Shown here piece by piece: positions 1-15,057 of a stretch of DNA of 64,000 nt. The stretch covers positions 9,515,001-9,579,000 of the forward strand of contig JAJKFL010000004.1 in assembly GCA_021186555.1 (NCBI GenBank). Direction: 5' to 3'. Position 1 is the first letter of the stretch; each line of letters opens with the position of its first letter. The notes beneath the pieces are model-generated. The model ran no database searches and was not told where the DNA came from. It saw only the letters and a program-made list of their open reading frames with translations. The DNA is from Reticulitermes speratus (Eukaryota; Arthropoda; Insecta; Blattodea; Rhinotermitidae). The position numbers and the translations under genes were made by a program.

Positions 1-54
1 TAATAATTTGCTGTTTATGTTCACAAATAATAGTAATGTCGAATTATGGAATTG

Positions 55-312
55 CCGATCCCAGTGGCCGTGCGGTCTAAGGCCTGGGTCTGCGGCCGCT
101 TGCTTACTGGTATTGCGGGTTCGAATCCCGCCGGGGGCATGGATGTCTGTCTGTTGTGAGTGTTGTGTGCTGTCAGGTAGAGGTCTCTGCGACGGGCTGG
201 TCACTCGTCCAGAGGAGTCCTACCGAGTGTGGTGTGTCTAAAAAGTGTGTGATCATGAAGATCCGATAATGAGGACGCCCTGGTCCACTAGGGGCTGTTG
301 CGCCACGAAATA
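55..312 (+). mobile_element. SINE family A, tRNA-headed
   Basis: The head is tRNA-like, with an A-box-like TGGCCGTGCGGT near 66 and a B box GGTTCGAATCCCGCC near 118. It is followed by a roughly 170-bp body shared with the copies at 22857, 26364, 26837 and 30056. The body contains TGTCTGTCTGTTGTGAGTG and GTAGAGGTCTCTGCGACG. The sequence past the B box does not complete a tRNA, so this is a retroposed element and not a tRNA gene. Confidence 0.85.
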
Positions 313-663
313 AAAAGATAGGCATTTGTCTTTAAGTGGGTTAAAACTTCCAAGTACATTATTAATTTTTCTCGTGTTTTTAACAAAGCGCGGATTATAT
401 GAATTACTTTTTGGGGTGGCGCTCCAAAATATCTTCCATTTCTGGGTCGCGAGAAAAATAATGGTTTAAAAGTACTGCTGAAGATGGTTCATAGCAGTCA
501 CTGTGTCTTGGTCTAGTGTGTTGGCAGAAAATATTAGGATCACTGCGTCCAGATGGCTGTACCATTCACCGACGTTTCCTTCACAACAAAAGCGTTTCTG
601 TACATGAGGTCAGATTGATTGCGGCTAAATTGATGCAAATACTATTCCTGCTGTAACACTCAC

Positions 664-7228
<6,565 letters not shown>

Positions 7229-7499
7229 TCAATAAATGCTCCACACAAACAGGTGGCGTAATCCTATTGTATTCTGCCACTTATCGAAGCAGATATCAGT
7301 AACACATCACTAAAAACACAAGCTTCACTGCGACAAACATACGTCAGATAAAAAAAATAAGATAGCGGTTGAATGACAGGCGTGTCAGAGGAAAAAATAG
7401 GCCTATGTTGCGCGATCTATATTAGATCAGTGTCTTAGGTTTACTAATGTGGCATATCGGAGCTCTGACGTGAAATAAATACTTGTAGTTCTTTAATCC

Positions 7500-7850
7500 T
7501 TTTAACTAACTAACTAACTAACTCCATGGAGCACTTCTTGAGAAGCTAACAGGTCGTCAGCTAGTCAAGAAATTCCCCGCGTTTTATGGAACCCGAAGGT
7601 TCATTACCGCACTCACAACAGCTCGCCACCTGTCCCTATCCTGAGCCATATCAATCCAGTCCATGCCCCCCATCCCACTTCTTGAAGATCCATTTTAATA
7701 TTATCCTCCCATCTACGCCTCGGTCTTCCAAGTGGTCTCCTTCCCTCAGGTCTCCCTACCAAAACCCTGTATCCTTTTACCTGTACGAAGTTACTCTTTA
7801 TTGAAGGTTTCCTGCGTACGTGATTTCTAATTATCCTGCCTCGCAAACTT
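7500..7850 (-). mobile_element. Non-LTR retrotransposon 3' tail, type alpha, with (AACT)n end
   Basis: On the minus strand the segment encodes [19 protein letters not shown] and [10 protein letters not shown], the C-terminal end of a reverse-transcriptase polyprotein, then a short 3' UTR ending in a (GTTA)n microsatellite (seen on plus as AACT, 7502-7526). It is truncated at its 5' side; no RT domain remains. Confidence 0.8.
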
Positions 7851-7869
7851 TATTTATCTATTTATTTCT

Positions 7870-8101
7870 GATTTCAGTCTTACGCCGCCGTGTAAATGAG
7901 ATCTTCGCTCGTCTAGGATGTTACGCAGCGTAGAGTGGTAGTTAGTCACCGACGTTTCGGAAAAACCTATTAATCCCATTACATCTTCAAGGGTCAAGCA
8001 GTCTTCTTGGACTGCCTGACCCTTGAAGATGGGAAAGATAAATTGTCCCGAAACGTCGGTAACTATCGATCTACGCTATTCCAGAAGGGCGAAGATCTCA
8101 T
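7870..8101. mobile_element. Foldback element, family 2 (TTGAAGA core)
   Basis: Inverted arms around 8007, with CCGACGTTTCGG on the left and CCGAAACGTCGG on the right. The left edge starts CTGATTTCAGTCTTACGCCG, as in the copy at 10199. The motif has TTGAAGA in place of CTGAAGA, so it is only distantly hammerhead-like. Confidence 0.65.
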
Positions 8102-8115
8102 ATTTATTTATTTTT

Positions 8116-8449
8116 TTAATCAAATAATTAAACCAACAAATGCACTAACTTGACCACTTTTATTGTAGCCTATGTCCCATCAACCCTACACGTGTTTCGG
8201 AACTTTATAGTTCCATCTTCGGGGTTACAATATACTACTACATTAAGCATATATTAAGACAAATGTATAATATGTACGTATCACTATGTGCTTAATTTAG
8301 TAGTATATTGTGACCCCTAAAGATGGAACTATAAAGTTCCGAAACACGTGTAGGGTTGAAGGGACATAGGCTACAATAAAAGTGGTCAAAATAGTGCATT
8401 TGTTGGTCTAATTATTTGATTAAAAAATGCACGGTGATAATAGTGTGAA
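8116..8449. mobile_element. Foldback element with two decayed hammerhead-like motifs
   Basis: Arms at 8116-8260 and 8285-8449 hold the motif twice (8184-8224 minus, 8313-8355 plus) with the same stem II class as the element at 4686. Both cores are mutated (CCGAAGA and CTAAAGA). A direct repeat ATTTATTTATTTTT (8102-8115, 8450-8463) may be the target-site duplication, although it is low-complexity. The right end carries the tail ATGCACGGTGATAATAG. Confidence 0.72.
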
Positions 8450-8455
8450 ATTTAT

Positions 8456-8485
8456 TTATTTTTGTTTGTTTGTTTGTTTGTTTGT
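8456..8485. repeat. (TTTG)n microsatellite
   Basis: Six to seven units of TTTG directly right of the foldback element. Confidence 0.85.
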
Positions 8486-9019
8486 AATATATTCAGCGAC
8501 GTACTCGCATCTCAGAAGCCCTACCTGTGGATTGATTACTGAAATGTGATTCAGAAATAATGTGGCAGAAAGCGGTAGTTCCAAATATCCTTTCCTGCCC
8601 CGACATTTGCCTGGGAAAACTGAGTAAAATCATTAAAATCCACATCGAAGGCTGACTCTGGGACTAGGAAACTCTTAAATATCAAGGACTCCTAGTACTA
8701 CACTACGGCTCTCCTTAGCAACAAACTTTTTTTGCCTTAAACAGTGTCTTACCACATCAACAACCGCGTATGTCACAGAACACACAAAATAATTAATTCC
8801 TTCTTAAACTCCCTTTTATTCTTAAAAACTTTACTTGCAGCATACGGCCGCATACAGAACATACATATAAAAGCACTAGTCTTTATTCCTCTCCGTCCGC
8901 CTTAACCTCAACTTCAACATACACAAATTAAAACGTATAAGATATACATAAATCCTGCTACATTTGAATATGTGTACATTGAAGTTTATACTGAGATTAA
9001 CGGAAATGAATAAACACTA
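8486..9019. other. No gene recognised
   Basis: No exon-like segment or known repeat was found by eye in this stretch. Confidence 0.5.
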
Positions 9020-9265
9020 CTTACGCCATGAAGACAAATACAGGGAGGAGAGGTATAGCTCCACCCATTCATAATTTCGTTACTAGATGCATTTGAGCGA
9101 TGAGCTTCACGCTCCAGTCACTTTACCTCCGCAGTAAGGTTCCACGTGAACACATTGACTAGGAAGCAGGGTGGGTATCAGACTCGGTCTGGACGTTTAG
9201 AAGAATAGGCAACTCTTCTGTCTTTACCGGGAATCGAACCCTGGACAGCCAGACCACAGACTGAT
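9020..9265 (-). mobile_element. SINE family B, diverged
   Basis: The minus-strand copy has the family B order: tRNA-like head and GGTTCGATTCCCGG-like B box near 9229-9242, then the body with GTCCAGACCG-like text and a box near 9044 that corresponds to TAGAGGTATAGCTCCAC on plus. Confidence 0.7.
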
Positions 9266-9334
9266 AATTTATTTTTAAAACTGATAGTGGGTTTTCATTA
9301 CTTTACACAAAAGAAAAGAGCGTGTATCTAGATG

Positions 9335-9790
9335 TTAAATAAATTAATTATTCTAAAAACAATCCGGTTAAACACAACTATATTTATTATAAAAACAACA
9401 GTTATTACAAGTATTAGCTACATGTTTCGACCAATAAGGCCATTATACGACGATGCTGTTACAGAAATACAGTCGAACCTGGTTAAAACGACATCGGTTT
9501 AAGCGACACCTCGTCTATAACGTCAGATACTCTGTGGTACCAATTAATTCCTCACTGTTAACCATAACATTATACTCTTCTGTTGTAACAACACTCGTTT
9601 ATAACGACACAAAATATTCAGTCCCTTTCATGACGTTATAACCGAGTTCGACTGTATATATATAATATATAAGATGGCAGTAACAGCTTGGGCTGATGAC
9701 CTTATTGATCGAAACCTGTAAATAATTCTTGTAAATATGAATGTTTTTATAATAAACTAGTTTTGTTTGACTGGATTGTTGTTGAAGTGA
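9335..9790. mobile_element. Foldback element split by a pogo-like MITE
   Basis: The left arm (9335-9468) has ACATGTTTCGACCAATAAGG and the right arm (9657-9790) has CTTATTGATCGAAACCTGT. Both share the outer text AACAATCC...GGATTGTT. The core on the right is CTGATGA. The MITE at 9470-9654 sits between the arms. Confidence 0.65.
9470..9654. mobile_element. pogo/Tigger-like MITE, TA target duplication
   Basis: Terminal inverted repeats CAGTCGAACCTGGTTA and TAACCGAGTTCGACTG are flanked by TA on both sides. A 185-bp element with no coding capacity. A second, decayed copy lies at 34766-34924. Confidence 0.8.
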
Positions 9791-10130
9791 TTAAGCTGCA
9801 GTAACACAATGCGATGTCATCACTGAAGAATTACAGTCGTTTGGTTGAACTGAATTGACAGTCAACAAAAATACAGGAGAAGTCTTTACCTTTATGTGTA
9901 TCTATCATTATTGTCATCTGTTTATGAAGCACGCCATCACACAAAGTAACGCTCGTAACGGCACCATATACCATAAATTAAGACTTTATATGATGATGGT
10001 AAGGATTCCGAAGAAACTTCTTTGCATATTTTAAGTGACTCTTCAAAAGAACTGAAAATCCGTGCGAGTTGTTAGACTTTCGCAGCGACGCAGTTGAATT
10101 CTTCATTCTTATACAGGGTCGAAAGTCGAA
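9791..10130. other. No gene recognised
   Basis: Unassigned sequence between two foldback elements. Confidence 0.5.
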
Positions 10131-10450
10131 TGAAAGCAAACATTCGATGGGAACAGTAAGTTCTCCCGAAACGTCGGTGACCAAACACCCACTGGCGTTG
10201 ATTTCAGTCTTACGCCGCGATGTTGATGAAATCTGTGATCTTCTGGGTAATTACACGGCATCGTGTGGTAATTATTTACCGACGTTTCGGGACAACGCAT
10301 CCTTTCCTCTTGGAATCTTGACCCGTGAAGATGGGACCGATACGTTGTCCCGAAACGTCGGTAAATAATTACCACACGACGCCGTGTAATTACCCAGAAG
10401 ACCACAGATGTCACCCACTGGCGTGGCGCTATATTCCAGAAGTAGGGGGA
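10131..10450. mobile_element. Older family 2 relic holding a nested family 2 copy
   Basis: Flanking text (CCGAAACGTCGGTGACC at about 10166-10182 and CCAGAAGTAGG at 10437) belongs to an older copy of the same family that was split by the insertion at 10199-10411. Confidence 0.6.
10199..10411. mobile_element. Foldback element, family 2, TSD CACCCACTGGCGT
   Basis: Arms CCGACGTTTCGGGACAAC (left) and GTTGTCCCGAAACGTCGG (right) flank a core region. A 13-bp duplication CACCCACTGGCGT lies at 10186-10198 and 10412-10424. The left end again reads TTTCAGTCTTACGCCGC. Confidence 0.8.
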
Positions 10451-10721
10451 ATGTACAGTAACCCAGAAGAGAATCAAAATAGACGCCTCGAAATACAAGT
10501 TTCGGAAAATACTGACTATTTCACTTTTGTCTTGTAGGTGAAGTATCGTCGTATTTAGGTGTCTGAAGCGTCTTAACACAAAGACCATCCCATCCGCTCT
10601 CCGTAACAAAATGTCAAGTGTTATTTACCAGCAGACATAGGACAGGTGTAGAGTGACAGCTTGACAGATAACTGCTCGTAACCTTGAAACATTGTAACCT
10701 GTTTCGCCACTTATTTGCAAT

Positions 10722-10731
10722 CTATATAAAC
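10722..10731 (+). promoter_or_regulatory. TATA box of the dead maltase copy
   Basis: TATATAAAC lies about 40 bp before the ATG at 10766, followed by the block AAAGACAGACACC that also precedes the ATG of the copy at 7147. Core promoter and 5' UTR were therefore part of the duplication. Confidence 0.55.
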
Positions 10732-10765
10732 TGAAATTACTGCATCGAGAGCAAAGACAGACACC

Positions 10766-10930
10766 ATGGGAGTGCTGGGCCCTCTAGTAGCCCTGGCAAA
10801 TATTGTCGTGCTCAATCCTTTTCCTGCCCAGCCTAAGGAAGATTTGGACTGATGGGAGGCTGCAATATTCTACCAGATACATCCACGATCTTTAGCGGAC
10901 AGCGATGGATGTTGCAAAACGTAAGAGTAA
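10766..10930 (+). pseudogene. Maltase-like exon 1, dead divergent copy
   Basis: The ATG at 10766 opens a signal-peptide-like stretch (MGVLGPLVALANIVVL), then PKEDLD. A TGA replaces the first Trp of the DWWQNAV block, then WEAAIFYQIHPRSLADSDG follows. This aligns with exon 1 at 7147-6976. A GTAAGA donor-like site follows near 10918 but the DGIGDLNG end is lost. No further maltase exon was seen downstream. It lies in divergent orientation, 3.6 kb from the other copy, so the pair probably arose by local inverted duplication. Confidence 0.85.
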
Positions 10931-11158
10931 GATCCTGCTTAAGTGTTTATCATACTTACTTAAAACACGCAAAACTGCATGTTTAGAGGTAAACTAGAAA
11001 TTTCTCCTATTAACAAATTTTAATCTTCTTCATTATATACCTCACTTCATCCCACGTACAGGGTTATTCAAAATGATTGTCGGGGTTTTAACAACCTGTC
11101 ATACACAATAAACTTCAGATAGCAGTATATGTATTTTTTTATTTAATAGAACAACACT

Positions 11159-11970
11159 GTTTTTCAAGCCGAACTCTATGCCTTCCAACAAGCGGTTAAA
11201 TGGTGTATAGATAACAGAAAAAATTCTCATATACACTCTGATTCTCAAGCAGCTTTACTCTCAATCAATGATAAATTCAATCTCAATCCAATAGCTGCAG
11301 GAATAAGGACTGAACTTTCAGGTTATAATAACCATATTTGCCTTTCATGGGTAAAAGGACATGATGGTATTATTGGAAATGAAAGAGCAGATGAAATGGC
11401 GAAAGCAGCAGCCTACAGCAAGGAAGATTTCGCATATGAAAAATGTCCGCTATCTCGTGCAAAAAACCGAATATAAAGCTTATATAATGAACACGTGGAA
11501 CTCACAGTGGACAAACGGCAATAATGGCTCAACCACAAAAGATCTTTTCTTCCTGATGTACACAGCCGTCTAAAGTGTACACAATTCATGCCTGATTTTA
11601 TAACAACACAATTTACATCCGGCCACGGTAAATTTCGTTCGTACTTCAGAAGATTTAATATCAAAGTAGAGAATGGATATGAATGTACTTGTGGGGGTGA
11701 AAAACAATAGAACATCTACTATTTGATTGCCCCATATTCGGACACAGGAGATTTTGCCTTGAAATGCACTTAAACAAATGTAATATTAGTTACAATAAGC
11801 CACTGTACAATATATTTAGTAGAAACTGTTGTCAAAAACATTTCATTAATTTTATACAACATATTAATAGAAAATTGTAAGTAACAATATTGTTATTATA
11901 TGTACTTGGTTAAACTTTAACCCTAATATACACATGTAAAATAGGGTTTGTTTTTGGAAAAATAAAAAAA
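11159..11970 (+). mobile_element. 5'-truncated LINE with RNase H domain; TSD AATAGAACAACACT
   Basis: The segment encodes the end of a non-LTR retrotransposon ORF2. It has an RNase H domain with QAELYAFQQAV (Glu), SDSQAALLSIN (Asp) and WVKGHDGIIGNERADEMA (His...Asp), then a C-terminal Cys/His block CTCGGEKTIEHLLFDCP. Stops and shifts occur from about 11474. An A-rich tail (11958-11970) and a 14-bp duplication AATAGAACAACACT (11145-11158, 11971-11984) show target-primed insertion. Confidence 0.88.
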
Positions 11971-11984
11971 AATAGAACAACACT

Positions 11985-12342
11985 CCAAGTTTTTGTGACG
12001 TACCTTACAGGTGCTCTATATGTGCACCGTTTGTGATTCTACAAACATTAACAAGATAATCGAGTTCGTTCCAAACTTTTTCTAGCATTCAATATAGTTT
12101 TCTCGGGCGCACAGCCGCGTCAATTCGTTTGAATTCAACGTTTCGGGGACTAGCTCCGTCCCCATCCTCAGGCAAAACTGACTGGTTTGTATAACAGAGA
12201 CGGAGTGTGTTTACTGGGCGGTACGGACTGGGTCTTTATATATAATTCAGGCTATCTTAAGACTTTAAACGTCTAAGAAAATCATTCTAGTGAAAATATC
12301 GCTGAATAAATCTATTTTGATCTGCACCAAAAATAATAATCT
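11985..12342. other. Unassigned, with one hammerhead-like motif
   Basis: At about 12139-12174 (minus) the text reads CCTGAGGATGGGGAC, then GTCCCCGAAACGTTGAATTC, a fourth class of the motif found elsewhere. No gene is seen. Confidence 0.5.
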
Positions 12343-12720
12343 TTGAAGTTTTTAAATGTGGTGCTGGAGAAGATCAGTTGGACCGATCGTGTGAGAAATG
12401 AAGAAGTGTTACACAGAGTCAAGGAGGAGAGGAATATCGTACATACAATAAAAGGAAGAAAGGCTAACTGGATTGGTCACATCTTGCGTAGAAACTGCCT
12501 TCTGAAACATGTGATTGAAGGAAAGTTAGAGGGAAGGACAGAAATGACGGGAAGATGAGGGAGAAGACGTAAGCAGCTACTGGATGACCTTAAGGAAAAG
12601 AGAAGATACTGGAAATTGAAAGCGGAAGCACTAGATCACACCCTGTGGAGAACTCGCTTTGGAAGAGGCTACGGACCTGTCGTAAGACAAGACTACAAAA
12701 TGAATGAACGGGATATGTGA
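12343..12720 (+). mobile_element. Non-LTR retrotransposon 3' tail, type beta
   Basis: Encodes WTDRVRNEEVLHRVKEERN, RRKANWIGHILRRN-like text (here GRKANWIGHILRRN) and HVIEGKLEGR, the C-terminal end of an ORF2 polyprotein. It is a shorter, more damaged relative of the copy at 32560, with a stop after the GKLEGRTEMTGR block. Confidence 0.8.
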
Positions 12721-13436
12721 CTCCAGACAAAATTATCAAACAAGACTCAACTCGCATAAGTAGTGGATATGTCAATAAATTCGCGGATTACTAATAACTC
12801 AGTAACGAAACTTCAAGTACTGTAACAGGAGAGTCATTCCTGGACTAGCTCAGCCATTATTACCTTCTCAAGGACTGCTTCGTTCCAGGGATTTACTTTA
12901 AATATCCGCGTCTTCACACAGCAGTACGTGGCTTTTGTTTAAAAGAGTTCGTTCCTATGTTTAATGCAATACGTGAGAGATCATTTATTACGTCTGCAAA
13001 GTGCAGTGCGTGTGCTGTTGACTGTTGCTTTCAACACTGGATTTGTGACAGCAAGTATCGTTACGTGATGAAGAGTAAACAGCGTTCGCTTCAAAGTTCA
13101 AATTCCCAACATCCTCAACTGCCAACAATGCGCCCGACATTTATCACGTTCTCGTCTAAAACACTTGACAATAAGACGCCCACTTCCCTTTCAAACTCAA
13201 GTTTCCATCACGTTTTTACGTCAGCGACTCTTAGTATCATATTTATGGTGATGATAATATGAATACTAAGAAAAAGTCCGTGAATTGTGACTCTCAGTGT
13301 AATTACGAAGTACAAAATAAATGTTTTCTGTACTACAACGATATGGCAAATACCTGCACCAAACCTCTCGACCTTTATAACAAGTCCGTGTTCTGAATGT
13401 TGGTCAATCATATGCCTACATCGAGGATCTGTGAAC
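12721..13436. other. No gene recognised
   Basis: Frames of up to 101 codons are open here but show no recognisable domain, splice context or bias; I treat them as chance. Confidence 0.5.
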
Positions 13437-13545
13437 CGTGTATTAACGACTTAGTATTGCTTATACCGTGCATGTTTAATATAATGTTACAAATTTACCA
13501 ACACATGCACTTTTTTCTATTAAAAATTAATAGTTCGTTAAAATG

Positions 13546-13588
13546 CCCTACATATGTTTCGGTCGGTTAACCGACCATCATCAGGGGC
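13546..13588 (-). ncRNA. Hammerhead-ribozyme-like motif
   Basis: Minus strand: CCC, CTGATGA, T, stem II GGTCGGTTAACCGACC, GAAAC, ATATG, TA, GGG. The core is intact. Confidence 0.5.
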
Positions 13589-14095
13589 GACTAGAGTTAC
13601 TTAGTATATACACATCTAGAGGTGTAGATTAAAATAGTCCAGTGAGAGTATTATAAAAACAGCATAATAAAATATAAAGTTCTAGATTCACTGCTTATTG
13701 AAGTTCACTTTTCACCAGTTTAACGTCGTGTTGTAAATTGTATGTTACGCACGATATGTTGGAAGCCTTTCGTTAGTTACTCCGCACATCAGGATGCGTA
13801 CACGATGTTGTAAACCAGAAGTATGTCTAGCTGAACAGGACAGCTAGACAGCTAGACATACTTCTGGTTTACAACATCGTGTACGCATCCTGATGTGCGG
13901 AGTAACTAACGAAAGGCTTCCAACATATCGTGCGTAACATACAATTTACAACACGACGTAAAACACTGGTGAAAAGTGAACTTCAATACGCAGTGAATCT
14001 AGAACTGTATATTTTATTATGCTGTTTTTATAATACTCTCACTGGACTATTTTAATCTACACCTCTAGATGTGTATATACTAAGTAACTCTAGTC

Positions 14096-14138
14096 GCCCC
14101 TGATGATGGTCGGTTAACCGACCGAAACATATGTAGGG
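14096..14138 (+). ncRNA. Hammerhead-ribozyme-like motif
   Basis: Mirror copy: core CTGATGA at 14100-14106, stem II of eight pairs, GAAA, short palindromic stem III, TA, GGG. Confidence 0.5.
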
Positions 14139-14310
14139 TATTTTAACGAACTATTAATTTTTAATAGAAAAAAGTGCATGTGTTGGTAAATTTATAACGT
14201 GTATTAACGAGTTACGTAAACTCTGATCAGCGTTAAGAAATGTCAGAGATGCATTATCTAAAACAAATATATGAACGATTACATATCCTACAGGAAAAAG
14301 TGTTGTTACT

Positions 14311-14440
14311 GAGCACGCCGTGAAGGCATACAGGGGGAGTAGATTATAGTTCCACTTCTTAACGTCGGCGCTAGGTGCAAGTGAACGGTCGATATAAACG
14401 CTCCGGCCTCTTTAGCCGCGGGAAGTAACCCCGGTCATGT
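14311..14440 (-). mobile_element. SINE family B, truncated
   Basis: Only the body remains (on plus: AGCACGCCGTGAAGGCATAC, GGGGGAGTAGA, then CGCTCCGGCC and CCGCGGGAAG). The tRNA-like head is missing. Confidence 0.65.
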
Positions 14441-14576
14441 TTAAGGCGTGAACGTACAGAAAAACGGTACTTTGAAAGTACCGTTTTTATAGTCGATATA
14501 CAGGTAGCAGCAAGAGTAAAACAAACAATACGTAATATTTTAGAAGATTCCAATATAAAACGTCTTTATAGGGAAT

Positions 14577-14922
14577 TGAGAACTAATTGTCTTCTGGACT
14601 TTGTCCATCGTCCGGATAAAATATAAAAATATAAAATCACGACGTTTCGGAAGCTGGTTCTTCTTCCGTCTTCAGGTGAAGAGAGGGGGGAGACACCTAC
14701 TCAGATGAGTCCCTTAGCACGTCCAGTGATTGAGATTAGCTCGGTCTAAGGGACTCATCTGAGTAGGTGTCTCCCCCCTCTCTTCACCTGAAGACGGAAG
14801 AAGAACCAGCTTTCGAAACGTCGTGATCTTATATTTTAATATTTTATCCGGACGATGGGCAAAGTCCAGAAGACAATTAGTTCTCAATAGTATATACCAT
14901 CGTCAGGACCTTTTAGAATTTA
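14577..14922. mobile_element. Foldback element, CTGAAGAC class; TSD TTTATAGGGAAT
   Basis: Arms meet near 14735. Each has CACCTGAAGACGGAAG and a GAAACGTCGT end (14638-14678 minus; 14784-14824 plus, where one stem II base has mutated). A 12-bp duplication TTTATAGGGAAT lies at 14565-14576 and 14923-14934. Confidence 0.78.
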
Positions 14923-15057
14923 TTTATAGGGAATATTAACTAATGCACGTTAAATTTTTGTAAGCTTTGTTGCATCTCCCTGTGATAAAAGCGTAACTCT
15001 TGTTGAGGTAACTCGCCCTGTAGAGGCGCTGCAGGCATACGGCGGAAGTGCATTTTG

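Larger units (their letters stand above)
13450..14197. mobile_element. Foldback element with two hammerhead-like motifs; TSD CGTGTATTAACGA
   Basis: Inverted arms of about 340 bp meet near 13845 around GACAGCTAGACAGCTAG. A 13-bp duplication CGTGTATTAACGA lies at 13437-13449 and 14198-14210. The left end has the one-sided tail (ACCGTGCATG, then ATGCAC after about 30 bp). Confidence 0.83.

Noticed and set aside
12957-13262. 101-codon plus-strand frame as a gene
   Set aside because: Low-complexity Ser/Thr-rich translation, no splice or promoter support.
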